Positions 17,835 to 26,294 of a stretch of 64,000 bases of DNA are shown one piece after another. Position numbers and translations under genes: made by a program. The stretch covers positions 1 to 64,000 of the forward strand of contig NZ_JADDRL010000025.1 of NCBI RefSeq assembly GCF_021538895.1, written 5' to 3'. The stretch is from Streptomyces olivochromogenes (GTDB taxonomy: Bacteria > Actinomycetota > Actinomycetes > Streptomycetales > Streptomycetaceae). The notes under the pieces were generated by a model. It did no database searches and was not told the DNA's origin. It saw nothing but the letters and a program-made list of their open reading frames with translations. The number at the start of each line of letters is the position of its first letter. Position 1 is the first letter of the stretch.

Positions 17835-18584
17835 TCAGTTGATGAACTCGGGACCAGTCCTTTCGGATGAGTCCCGGGACAACTCAGTCCATCCGGCGAT
17901 CAGTTCCTCGGCGACCGCCGCGGCGAGTCGAGGGCCCAGCGGAACATCGTGGACGAGAAAGCGCCCACTGCCGGGGCCGCCTACTGTGATCACCGCAGAG
18001 CCTGCCTCGTACGGCCTTACGTCGAGCCGTGCGAGCCCGCCCGCGAGGCCCGTGCCGACCGCCTTGAACACCGCCTCCTTCCGGACCCAGCAACGGTAGA
18101 AACGACGGAGTCGCCGCACCGGGTCCGTGTCTTGGGTGACGTAGATCCGCTCGTCCGGGGCCAGGCAGGTGTCGATCAGGCCCTGGAACGCGCTGAGTGG
18201 CCGGATCTCTTCGACATCGGCACCCACCCGCTGCCCCTCCGTGGCGACCGCCAGCAGCCAAGTGGCATGGCTGCGGGAGTGGTTGAAGCCGAGCACGGCA
18301 GGCGGGGCCACGATGCGCGGACGGCCGTGCTCACCACTGCCGCAGCCCGGACACTGTTCGCGACCGAAGCGGATCGCCTCGGCCGAGCAGTGCAGCAGCC
18401 CTGCGATGATCCGCCGTACGGTGGCGTGAGCGTAGACGTAGTGCCCGGCCTCGGCGGGGTCCATGAAGCGGTGGGCACGGGCGCGTTCCTCCGGCGAGAG
18501 AGCGATCCAGTCCCGGGCCGTCGGCCGGCCGGCGGTACCGTGCCACAGGCGCAGACAACGGCTGACACGCAGCGCCGATGTCAC
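17835..18584 (-). CDS. Sfp-type 4'-phosphopantetheinyl transferase
   Basis: This is a 249-residue PPTase that converts apo carrier domains to holo using CoA. The Mg/CoA-binding motifs are clear: GADVEEI (GxDxE) and WVRKEAVFKAVGTG (WxxKEA). The CoA-binding Arg/His-rich tract FNHSRSHA is also present. The GTG at 18584 overlaps the TGA of the antiporter gene by 4 bases (GTGA), so translation is coupled. A cluster-specific PPTase suggests that carriers here, possibly the GILTS carrier, need a dedicated enzyme. Confidence 0.92.
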   Translation of the reverse strand: MTSALRVSRCLRLWHGTAGRPTARDWIALSPEERARAHRFMDPAEAGHYVYAHATVRRIIAGLLHCSAEAIRFGREQCPGCGSGEHGRPRIVAPPAVLGFNHSRSHATWLLAVATEGQRVGADVEEIRPLSAFQGLIDTCLAPDERIYVTQDTDPVRRLRRFYRCWVRKEAVFKAVGTGLAGGLARLDVRPYEAGSAVITVGGPGSGRFLVHDVPLGPRLAAAVAEELIAGWTELSRDSSERTGPEFIN

Positions 18585-19900
18585 GGCCGGAGCTTCGCCA
18601 ACGAGAGCCGCCCGGTGTCGCCTTCCGGCCGGGCCGGGTCCTGGCTGTGGGTCCCGTCGAGCGGAGCGGCGGTGTGAGTGATCCCCAGCCTGTGCAGCAG
18701 CGGCCCGGCCATCGCCGTGGTGACCAGCGCCATGATCACCATCATGGAGAACATCTCGGTGTCTATGACGCCCAGTTGGCGCCCGATGTCGAGCATCACG
18801 ATCTCGGTGAGGCCACGGGTGTTCATCAGGGTCCCGAACGCACCGGCCTCCCGCCAGGACATCCCCGACATCCGGGCGGGCAGCACGGTCCCGGCGTACT
18901 TGCCCACGATGGCGGTGCACAGGATCAGCCCCAGGTACGCCAGCCCCGCCAGGCCGAGCACCCCCACGTCCACGGACAGTCCGGTCACGATGAAGAAGAC
19001 CGGCAGCAGCAGCGCCACGACCCCGCCGAGCGGCATCGCCACCCGCCGGTGCAGATCCTCCCGGGACTCTCGCGGCATGACCAGTCCGAAGGCGAACGCC
19101 CCGAAGATGGCGTGGATGCCGATCCAGGAGGTCACCCAGGCGGACAGGAAGACTCCGGAGGCGATCAGAACCAGCAGATTCGCCCCGGACGCCGCCCGGG
19201 GCGACCGGCCGATCATGAAGCGCAGCAGGCGCCGCACCGCGATCCCCATCACCAGGCCGTACGCCGCCGTGAGGCCGAGGACCGTCCAGAAGTGCCCCGG
19301 ACCGCCCGCTTCGGAGACGGCCACCACCAGCACGAGGACACACCAGGCCAACACGTCTCCCACCGCGGCGCACGCCATCGCCGTGGATCCCACGCGGGTG
19401 CCGGTGAGTCCGCTGTCCTTGATGATGCGGGCCAGCACCGGGAAGGCGGTGATGGCGAAGGCCGTGCTCAGGAAAAGGACGAAAGCGGTCGTGCTGCGCT
19501 TGCTGTCGGCGTAGCGCCCGGCGAGCAGGGCCGCTGTCCCGGCTCCGAGCAGGAACGGCACGGCCATGGACAGCCCGGCCATGCCCCCGACCGACCGGCC
19601 GCGTCCACGCAGCCGGCCCAGGTCCATCTCCCAGCCGGCCAGGAACATGAAGAGAAGCAACCCCACTTGAGATACGGCGGAGAGCATGGGCCGTGCCTCG
19701 TCGGGAAAGATCCGCCCGGGCAGGTCCCCGGGGAGCAGGCCGAGAAGACTCGGTCCGAGCATGATGCCGATGGCGATCTCCGCCACCACCGGCGGCTGGC
19801 GGAACCGTCCGCTCAGCCTGACGAACAGGCGGCCCGCGAGCAGCACGATGGCCACGTCGGCCATGGCTATCGCTTCCACGGGAAGTCCCTCCGCTGCCAT
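18581..19900 (-). CDS. Kef/CPA2-type cation:proton antiporter
   Basis: This is a 439-residue membrane protein with about 12 hydrophobic helices. Features of the CPA2 antiporter core are visible: FRQPPVVAEIAIGIMLGPSL near the N-terminus, TAFAITAFPVLARI with the discontinuous helix, and NTRGLTEIVMLDIG near the C-terminus. I choose ATG 19900, preceded by GGAGG, over the start 15 residues upstream. Halogenated pyrroles often act as protonophores (known for pyrrolomycins), so an antiporter in the cluster could restore pH and ion balance as self-protection. That is inference. It is the first gene of a leftward unit with the PPTase. Confidence 0.88.
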   Translation of the reverse strand: MAAEGLPVEAIAMADVAIVLLAGRLFVRLSGRFRQPPVVAEIAIGIMLGPSLLGLLPGDLPGRIFPDEARPMLSAVSQVGLLLFMFLAGWEMDLGRLRGRGRSVGGMAGLSMAVPFLLGAGTAALLAGRYADSKRSTTAFVLFLSTAFAITAFPVLARIIKDSGLTGTRVGSTAMACAAVGDVLAWCVLVLVVAVSEAGGPGHFWTVLGLTAAYGLVMGIAVRRLLRFMIGRSPRAASGANLLVLIASGVFLSAWVTSWIGIHAIFGAFAFGLVMPRESREDLHRRVAMPLGGVVALLLPVFFIVTGLSVDVGVLGLAGLAYLGLILCTAIVGKYAGTVLPARMSGMSWREAGAFGTLMNTRGLTEIVMLDIGRQLGVIDTEMFSMMVIMALVTTAMAGPLLHRLGITHTAAPLDGTHSQDPARPEGDTGRLSLAKLRP

Positions 19901-20322
19901 CAGTCCTCCAGACGTGTCGGCGTGCCGTACGGCGCGTCCGGCCATGGCACGGGAGTGAGGATTCTTCCGAGGGGGACGGATTCCCCACCATTGGCCTTGA
20001 GAGCGAAACCTGGGCCGTCCATCAGCACCTATGAGGGGCCGGGAGGAGGAGACACGGTAGAAGGGATGAATTCTCGGCCGTGCCGATGTGCTTCACCGGT
20101 TTCGCACGGCAGGGTTGCTGTGGGCAGGGCGCCTCGCGGCGTCGTGCGCGGGCAAAGTACTGGACGGTCCGTGAGCGGATCGGTCCGACGCCGGGGACAC
20201 ATCCCGCTGCGTGGCCGGCCCGACGAAAGCCGAAACCGCCGCGCCGGGCCCCGCAGTATCCCTGACGAACCGTCAGAGGCATCTCTGGCGCACCATCAAA
20301 CGATCGTGTATCGGGGAATCTT
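19901..20322. promoter_or_regulatory. Divergent promoter region between antiporter and pyrrole cassette
   Basis: About 420 bases separate the leftward antiporter/PPTase unit from the rightward dehydrogenase/ligase pair. No gene is visible inside. Both operons must start here. I see no single convincing operator. Confidence 0.5.
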
Positions 20323-21459
20323 ATGGATTTCGAATGGTCCGCTGATCAGGAGGGACGTCATCGGCAGATGCTGGAGGACGTCCGCCGCGCCTTCCCCGCC
20401 GGGCGCGTTCCGCAGGAGCCGTTCAGCCGGACGGACTGGGGGACGCTGGGACGCCTGGGGCTGCTCGGCGCGTGTCTGCCCGACAAGTACGGCGGACTGG
20501 GGCTCGGAGCACTGGACACCGCGCGACTGTACGAGGCGTTGGGTGAGGGCTGCAGCGACACCGGGCTGGTCTTCGCGGCCAGCGCGCATCTCTTCGCCTG
20601 CGCCGTGCCGATCTCGGAGTTCGGCTCCGACGACCTCAAGTCCCGTTGGCTGCCCGGCATCTGCTCCGGAGAGGTCATCGCGGGGAACGCCATGACCGAG
20701 GCCGACGCGGGCTCCGATGTGTCGAAACTCCGGTTGACCGCCACTCCGGTGGACGGCGGCCACCTGCTGAACGGGGAAAAGAGCTTTGTCAGCAACGGCC
20801 CCGCCGCCGGCCTCTTCGTCACCTATGCGACGACCGACCCGGAGGCGGGCCATCTCGGGCAGACGGCCTTCGTGATATCCGCGGACACGGCAGGCGTACG
20901 GGCGGGGGAGCCGTTCGACAAGATGGGCCTGCGCTCCACCCCGGCCGGTACCGTGACGTTCACCGACTGCTTCGTACCCGCCCGTCAAGTGCTGGGTGTC
21001 CCTGGGATGGGGGCGACGATCTTCCAACATTCGATGGGCTGGGAGCGGGCCTGTCTGTTCGCCGGCTACGTCGGGATGATGGCCCGGCTGGTCGAGCGGA
21101 CCGTCGAACATGCCCGGCGGCGGCGCCAGTTCGGCCGTCGGCTGGCCGACTTCCAGGCCGTGTCACACCGGATCGTGGACATGGCGATGCGGCTGGAAAC
21201 GGCCCGGTTGCTGCTCTACCGCGCCTGTTGGGACATGGACCAGGGTCGGCCCGCCCGGTTGGCAGTGGCGCTGTCGAAACTCGCCGCGTCCGAGGGCGCG
21301 GTGGCCAACGCCCTGGACGCGGTACGGATATTCGGTGGAGGCGGCTTCCTCGCGGACGTCGGTGTGGAGGCCGAGCTGCGCAACGCCGTGCCGAGCCTCC
21401 TCTTCTCCGGCACATCGGAGATCCAGAAGGAACTGGCCGCGAAGGAGCTGGGACTGTGA
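20323..21459 (+). CDS. L-prolyl-S-carrier dehydrogenase (acyl-CoA dehydrogenase family, PltE-like)
   Basis: This is a 378-residue flavoprotein of the acyl-CoA dehydrogenase family. N-terminal helical domain, central beta-domain with NAMTEADAGSD and GEKSFVSNG, and C-terminal helical domain are all present. The tail GVEAELRNAVPSLLFSGTSEI carries the conserved acidic residues and FAD-contacting segment. Such enzymes in pyrrole clusters (PltE, RedW, CloN3; known) oxidise L-prolyl-S-PCP by four electrons to pyrrolyl-2-carboxyl-S-PCP. The adjacent, overlapping prolyl ligase makes that role very likely. The start is ATG 20323 after GGGGA. Confidence 0.92.
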   Translation: MDFEWSADQEGRHRQMLEDVRRAFPAGRVPQEPFSRTDWGTLGRLGLLGACLPDKYGGLGLGALDTARLYEALGEGCSDTGLVFAASAHLFACAVPISEFGSDDLKSRWLPGICSGEVIAGNAMTEADAGSDVSKLRLTATPVDGGHLLNGEKSFVSNGPAAGLFVTYATTDPEAGHLGQTAFVISADTAGVRAGEPFDKMGLRSTPAGTVTFTDCFVPARQVLGVPGMGATIFQHSMGWERACLFAGYVGMMARLVERTVEHARRRRQFGRRLADFQAVSHRIVDMAMRLETARLLLYRACWDMDQGRPARLAVALSKLAASEGAVANALDAVRIFGGGGFLADVGVEAELRNAVPSLLFSGTSEIQKELAAKELGL

Positions 21460-22934
21460 GGCTGCATCAGCTGGTCAGCGACGTTGCCCGGCACACCCCG
21501 GAGGCTCTGGCTGTGCACGCCTGGGACGGGCGCCTGACCTACGGCGAACTGGACGCACTCGCCGATCGCTACAGCGCGGCTCTGGCCGCGCGGGGTGTCC
21601 GGCCGGGCGACCGGGTGCTGTTGTGGGCGGGGAAGAGCACGCACGCCGTAGCGCTGATGCAGGGGTGCCTGCGGCGCGGGGCGGTCTATGTGCCGGTGAC
21701 CGAGTCCAATCCGCCCGTCCGGGCCGCCCGGATCGGCCGGGGCTGCGGCGCCGCGCTGACCGTCACGGATGCGGGCGGGGCAGTGCGCGCTGCGGGGGCG
21801 GAGTGGAACGCGGGCCCATTGGCGACACTGGAGGAACTCCTGACCGAGGAGACGGGAGCACCTTCGGCGCCGGCGGATGGATCCCCGGACGACCCCGCCT
21901 ACATCCTCTACACCTCGGGCTCCACCGGGGAACCCAAGGGCGTGTGCCTGAGCCACCGCAATGCGCTCGCGTTCGTGACCTGGGCCTGTGAGCTGCTGGA
22001 TCTCGGGCCGCGGGACAGGCTCGCCAACCACGCCCCCTTCAACTTCGACCTCTCGGTCTTCGACCTCTACGCCGCGTTCCACGCCGGGGCCTCGGTCTTT
22101 CTCATCTCTCAGGAAATGGCTTACGCACCGGAGCAGTTGGTGCGGTTCCTGCGCCGTCACGAGCTGACCGTCTGGTACTCGGTGCCATCGGCCCTCTCAC
22201 TGATGATGTCCAAAGGAGGGCTCTTCGACGAGGTCCCGCCGCCGGCTCTGCGGGTCTGTCTCTTCGCAGGTGAGCCGTTCCCGCTTCCGCTGGTCCAGCA
22301 GCTGCGTGCCCAGTGGCCCGGGGTGCGGATGTTCAACTGGTACGGCCCCACCGAGACCAATGTCTGCACCTCGTACGAGGTGACGCCGGCCGTTGTGCGG
22401 CGCTCCACGGCCGTGCCGATCGGAACGGTCTGTTCCGGCGACTCGATGACGCTGGCGCCGCAGGACCGGGAAGGCGAGCACGAGCTGCTGATCTCCGGCC
22501 CGACGGTCATGCTCGGCTACTGGGGCCAGGAACCCCACACCGGGCCGTATGCGACGGGCGACATCGTGCGGGTCGGCGAGGACGGGAACCTGGAACTCAT
22601 CGGCCGGCGCGACCACCTGGTGAAGGTGCGTGGCCAGCGGGTGGAACTCGGCGAGGTGGAAAGCGTTCTCGGTGCCCATCCGGGAGTGGAGGACGCCGCC
22701 GTCGTGGTCGTCGGGTCCGGCCTGGAGGCCGCGCTCCACGCGGTGGTCACGAAGACGTGCCCGGAGTCGTCCGTCTCGCTGCTCGGGCTGAAGGAGTGGT
22801 CGGCGCAGCGGCTGCCCCCGTACATGATCCTGGACGCCCTGCACGTGGTCGATGAGTTGCCGCGCACCGGGAACGGCAAGAAGGACCGCAGGCGTATGGT
22901 CCAGGACATCACGACGGGCCGGACAATGATGTGA
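21456..22934 (+). CDS. L-proline:carrier protein AMP-ligase (PltF-like adenylation enzyme)
   Basis: This is a 492-residue stand-alone adenylation enzyme. Core motifs: A3 ILYTSGSTGEPKGV, A4 region NFDLSVFDLYAAF, A5 NWYGPTETNVCTSYE, A7 YATGD, A8 GRRDHLVKVRGQRVELGEVE, and A10 with Lys in RTGNGKKD. Its pairing with a prolyl-carrier dehydrogenase and a free carrier identifies L-proline as the probable substrate, as in PltF, RedM and CloN4. The GTG at 21456 overlaps the dehydrogenase TGA by 4 bases. I did not extract a full specificity code. Confidence 0.92.
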   Translation: MRLHQLVSDVARHTPEALAVHAWDGRLTYGELDALADRYSAALAARGVRPGDRVLLWAGKSTHAVALMQGCLRRGAVYVPVTESNPPVRAARIGRGCGAALTVTDAGGAVRAAGAEWNAGPLATLEELLTEETGAPSAPADGSPDDPAYILYTSGSTGEPKGVCLSHRNALAFVTWACELLDLGPRDRLANHAPFNFDLSVFDLYAAFHAGASVFLISQEMAYAPEQLVRFLRRHELTVWYSVPSALSLMMSKGGLFDEVPPPALRVCLFAGEPFPLPLVQQLRAQWPGVRMFNWYGPTETNVCTSYEVTPAVVRRSTAVPIGTVCSGDSMTLAPQDREGEHELLISGPTVMLGYWGQEPHTGPYATGDIVRVGEDGNLELIGRRDHLVKVRGQRVELGEVESVLGAHPGVEDAAVVVVGSGLEAALHAVVTKTCPESSVSLLGLKEWSAQRLPPYMILDALHVVDELPRTGNGKKDRRRMVQDITTGRTMM

Positions 22935-22968
22935 CGGAGAATTTCGCCGCCAATATCGGAACCACGTG

Positions 22969-23123
22969 TGGGGATAAAAGTGAGAGCCTACCTGAATAGG
23001 GCAACGCCGCTTCGGTGGTGCAGGACAGCAAGCCGCTGACCTGCTCGGACCGTCCGACAGGATGATCGTCAGACTTCCCGTTGAAGCGAGCTGCCCGAAA
23101 AGGCGGCTCTCACATTTATCCCA
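22969..23123. terminator. Long-range inverted repeat between convergent genes
   Basis: The sequence at 22969-22988 (TGGGGATAAAAGTGAGAGCC) pairs with 23105-23123 (GGCTCTCACATTTATCCCA), with one mismatch and one bulge over about 19 pairs. It encloses 116 bases. The right arm overlaps the TAA of the regulator gene on the other strand. Lying between converging transcripts, it could end or protect both, although the loop is too large for a simple terminator. Confidence 0.45.
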
Positions 23124-23802
23124 CGGGCGAGACCGGAATCCGTGCCGACGGTCCGGCCGTCCGGACCATTCCGATCTCGTACGCGTAGATTACGGCATGT
23201 ATGCGATTGCGCAGCTCCAGCTTGTCCAGCATGCGCTGCACATGGGATTTCACCGTACTCTCGCTCACAAAAAGCATCTCGGCGATTTCGGCATTACTGC
23301 AACCGCGCGCGATGAGCCGGAGCACGTCCACTTCACGCCGCGTCAGTTTCCTCAGCGCTTCGTGCCGGGCTTCCTGCTTGTCGCCGTCGGCCGGGGCTTG
23401 CCAGTCGACGAGCCTCCGGCCACGACAAGGGAAGAGCAGGGCGTATCCGGCTGCGACCAGCCGAACCGCCGATACGATCTCCACTGGGGACGAGCGGTTG
23501 AGCAGCAGGCCACGGACACCAGCGCGCAGCAGCCTCTGCACCTGATCGTCGAATTCACCGACGAGCGCCAGCGAGGGGGAACCGGGAGCCTCCGACCCCA
23601 GGAACCTGACCACCTCAGCCGCGTCCAGCGAATTCGTCTCGGAATCTATGACGACTACATCGGGTCGCAGATCGCTCACGCTGCTCGCGATCTGCGGTAT
23701 ATCTCCAGCGTCTCCGGAAACTTCAAGATCCGGTTTACCGTCGAAGAGCATGCGGTAACCGGCCCGGATGACCGTCCTGTCACTGACGACTAATATGCGC
23801 AT
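23116..23802 (-). CDS. Atypical NarL/LuxR-type response regulator with a TTA codon
   Basis: This is a 228-residue protein with an N-terminal receiver domain and a C-terminal LuxR-type helix-turn-helix (LTRREVDVLRLIARGCSNAE, then VSESTVKSHVQRMLDKL). The receiver is degenerate: the acidic pair is SD instead of DD, the usual Lys near the end of the domain is Asn (GLLLNRSS), and the Asp region reads VVVIDSETNS. It may therefore work without phosphorylation, as pathway-specific atypical regulators do. Codon 4 is TTA (23791-23793), so translation should need the bldA tRNA in Streptomyces. I take ATG 23802; an ATG 10 codons upstream is possible. It is a likely cluster activator. Confidence 0.88.
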   Translation of the reverse strand: MRILVVSDRTVIRAGYRMLFDGKPDLEVSGDAGDIPQIASSVSDLRPDVVVIDSETNSLDAAEVVRFLGSEAPGSPSLALVGEFDDQVQRLLRAGVRGLLLNRSSPVEIVSAVRLVAAGYALLFPCRGRRLVDWQAPADGDKQEARHEALRKLTRREVDVLRLIARGCSNAEIAEMLFVSESTVKSHVQRMLDKLELRNRIHAVIYAYEIGMVRTAGPSARIPVSPVG

Positions 23803-24049
23803 CAGCAAAGAACCCCCCATCTGGCACTTCATCGCTTAATCAAGCTAACATAGAAGACGGTCGGAGGGGAACCTTTACCCAAGAACCACTTGACACTTCC
23901 GCAGCAATTCTACCGACTCGTAATGTTGAGGCGAATATTCCATGTGCTGCGGACATGATCGCAAAACCACGGCTCAGCGTGACGGTAAATCCGCCGTAAA
24001 CAATGAGATGAATCCGGACAGCGCGAATTGGCCCGTTGGGGGTCGACCT

Positions 24050-24673
24050 TCAGACGGCTAGGTCATCCTCCGCGCTCAGGTCCCCGACCATGTACCGGCG
24101 GATATTCGGCGCCACAGCCGCGATGACGACCTTTTCCGGCGCGCCCGCCAGTGGCTGGATACGCAGGACGTACCGGACCATCGCGAGGCCGAAGAGCTGG
24201 CTCGAAACCAGCGACGCCCGCAACGGCACCTCCGCGGGATCGACGACCGCCCCGAGGCGGCGCACCACCCGGCGGGCGATCTGGGTGGTGAAGAACTCGC
24301 GGAGGAGCAGCGCTTGCCATTCATGAGCGACCGCGCCGCGCAGCAACCCGAGGAAGGCCGGGCCGCTCACCGGGCCCTCGCACACGCCAAGGAAAGTACG
24401 CACGACATTCTCGGGAACGGCCTCGATGCCGGCGGCGAAGATTTCGTCCATCACGGCCCCGGGCTCAATGGGCGGCTTCACGACTTCCAGGAAGAGATCT
24501 TCCTTGCTGCCGAAGTAGTGATGGACGAGCGCCGGATCCACACCGGCGCTCGTCGCGATGTGACGGATGGACGAGCCGTCGTAACCGCGCTCGGCGAACG
24601 TCCGGCGAGCGGCCTCCAGGATCGCCCCGCGTGTGTCCGGGTTGCCGGGACGGCGGCCGCTACGTCTGCGCAC
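24050..24673 (-). CDS. TetR-family regulator of the exporter operon
   Basis: This is a 207-residue TetR protein with helix-turn-helix RTFAERGYDGSSIRHIATSA and VHHYFGSKEDLFLEV. The ligand-binding domain has the fold of short AcrR-like regulators. GTG 24673 is preceded by GAGGAG, 26 bases after the permease gene, so it is the third gene of the ABC operon. It probably represses that operon and responds to the product (inference). The palindrome at 26185-26196 is the obvious operator candidate. Confidence 0.88.
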   Translation of the reverse strand: MRRRSGRRPGNPDTRGAILEAARRTFAERGYDGSSIRHIATSAGVDPALVHHYFGSKEDLFLEVVKPPIEPGAVMDEIFAAGIEAVPENVVRTFLGVCEGPVSGPAFLGLLRGAVAHEWQALLLREFFTTQIARRVVRRLGAVVDPAEVPLRASLVSSQLFGLAMVRYVLRIQPLAGAPEKVVIAAVAPNIRRYMVGDLSAEDDLAV

Positions 24674-24699
24674 GAGCGCTCCTCTTCACCAGGTGACAG

Positions 24700-25440
24700 C
24701 TAAGCGGTGCGCCGCCGTAGGGTCCCAGCGGCGAGCACCAGGGCCAGCACCACACATCCCATCACAATGCCGTAGCCGCGCCACATGTCCCCCGTCGCGT
24801 CGGCCGAGGTTCCGACGTCCTGCAACGCCTCCACCCCGTGGGCCAGCGGCATCGCCGTGCTGACGCCGTCCAGCCAGCCTGCCATATCGGCCCGCGGCAC
24901 GAAGAGGCCGGAGAGCAGGATCTGCGGCAGCACCACGACCGGCAGGAACTGCACGGCCTGGAACTCGGTCCGGGCGAACGCGCTGCACAGCAGTCCCAGG
25001 CCGACGCCGAGCAGGGCGTCCGCCACCGCGATCAGCACCACCAGCGCGCCGTTGCCTGCCGTGTCGAGGCCGAGCAGCCAGAACGCCACCGTCGTCGCCA
25101 CGGTCGCCTGCACGGTGGCGGCCAGACCGAAGGCCAGACCATAGGCGAAGAGCAGGTCCAGCTTGCCCAAGGGAGTGGTGAAGAGCCGCTCCAGCGTGCC
25201 CGAGGTGCGTTCCCGCAGCATGGCGATGCTGGTGACCAGGAACATCAGGAGGAAGGGGAAGACCCCGAGCATGATTAACATGACTCGGTCGAGGAGCGGG
25301 CCGTTCTTCTCGAACATGAAGTAGATCAGGGTGAGCAGCAGCAGGGGCGCGCCGATCAGGAGGCCGACGGAGCGCCGGTCGTGCCTGAGCTGCCCGAGCA
25401 CCCGGCCCGTGGTGCTCAGCGTCAGTCGCACCGACATCAC
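24700..25440 (-). CDS. ABC-2 type transporter permease
   Basis: This is a 246-residue membrane protein with six hydrophobic helices in the ABC-2 pattern. A large polar segment after helix 2 contains LRERTSGTLERLFTTPL, the family signature that contacts the ATPase. The GTG at 25440 overlaps the ATPase stop codon by 4 bases; an ATG one codon later is also possible. With the ATPase it forms a drug-type exporter, probably for the cluster product. Confidence 0.9.
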   Translation of the reverse strand: MMSVRLTLSTTGRVLGQLRHDRRSVGLLIGAPLLLLTLIYFMFEKNGPLLDRVMLIMLGVFPFLLMFLVTSIAMLRERTSGTLERLFTTPLGKLDLLFAYGLAFGLAATVQATVATTVAFWLLGLDTAGNGALVVLIAVADALLGVGLGLLCSAFARTEFQAVQFLPVVVLPQILLSGLFVPRADMAGWLDGVSTAMPLAHGVEALQDVGTSADATGDMWRGYGIVMGCVVLALVLAAGTLRRRTA

Positions 25441-26156
25441 GCCACCTCCAGCGTTCCCTGGACCAGGGTGAGGAACGCCCGGTCCAGATCGTCCGTACCG
25501 GCCCTGTCCTTGATCGCCTGCGGGGTGTCATCGGCCACGACTGCACCCTCTCTCAGGAGGATCAGACGGTCGCACCGGTTGGCCTCGTCCATCACGTGGC
25601 TGGAGACCACCAGCGTGGTGCCTTCGGCCGCCAACTGGCGGAAGTGGGCCCACAGTTCCTCGCGGAGAACCGGGTCCAGGCCGACCGTGGGCTCGTCCAG
25701 GATGAGCAGTTCGGGGCGGCTGACCAGAGCGCAGGCAAGCGACGCCCGGTTGTGCTGGCCGCCGGAGAGGGTACGGACGATCTGGCCGGCCTGCTCCTGC
25801 AGGCCGACCTCTTTGATCGTCTCCTCGGCCGCCGCCTGGCCGAGGTTGTAGAAACTGGCGAAATAGCGCACGTTCTCCCGGACGGTCATGTCCGCATAGA
25901 TGCTGGGCGACTGGGTGAAGTAGCCGATCTTCCGGCGCAGCGCCGGGGCACCCGCCGTGTCGCCGAGCACGGTGACCCGGCCCGATTTCACCCGCTGCAC
26001 ACCCACGATCGAACGCAGCAGCGTGGTCTTGCCGCTGCCGCTCGGCCCCAGCAGCCCAGTGATTCCTCCATGTGGGATGCGGGTGCAGAGGCCGTGCAGT
26101 ACCTCTTTCCCGCCGCGGGTCACCACGAGGTCCTGGACCTCGATCGCGGTCTTCAT
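25437..26156 (-). CDS. ABC transporter ATP-binding protein
   Basis: This is a 239-residue ABC ATPase. Walker A GPSGSGKTT, Q-loop YFTQSPS, signature LSGGQ, Walker B LLILDEPTVGLDP and the switch His in SSHVMDEA are all intact. It belongs to the DrrA-like drug-export group by order and size. The ATG at 26156 has AGGAGAG upstream. It is the first gene of the exporter/TetR operon, with a perfect palindrome 29 bases before the start. Confidence 0.92.
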   Translation of the reverse strand: MKTAIEVQDLVVTRGGKEVLHGLCTRIPHGGITGLLGPSGSGKTTLLRSIVGVQRVKSGRVTVLGDTAGAPALRRKIGYFTQSPSIYADMTVRENVRYFASFYNLGQAAAEETIKEVGLQEQAGQIVRTLSGGQHNRASLACALVSRPELLILDEPTVGLDPVLREELWAHFRQLAAEGTTLVVSSHVMDEANRCDRLILLREGAVVADDTPQAIKDRAGTDDLDRAFLTLVQGTLEVA

Positions 26157-26184
26157 GATCTCTCCTTGCGGAAACTCGCCCGAC

Positions 26185-26204
26185 GTTGAATTCAACAGTA
26201 GGTG
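26185..26204 (-). promoter_or_regulatory. Palindromic operator candidate before the ABC operon
   Basis: GTTGAATTCAAC (26185-26196) is a perfect 12-base palindrome directly joined to ACAGTAGGTG, which is also found before the TetR gene at 17243. It sits 29-48 bases before the ATPase start, the right place for repression by the TetR protein encoded last in the operon. Confidence 0.5.
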
Positions 26205-26294
26205 AAAGACTTCCGGCCGTGAACCCTGCCGGTGCTCGCCGGCCGATGCGGGGTCGGGACGGCCCACGTCGGCGGAGGTGAGCGTCGGCGGACG

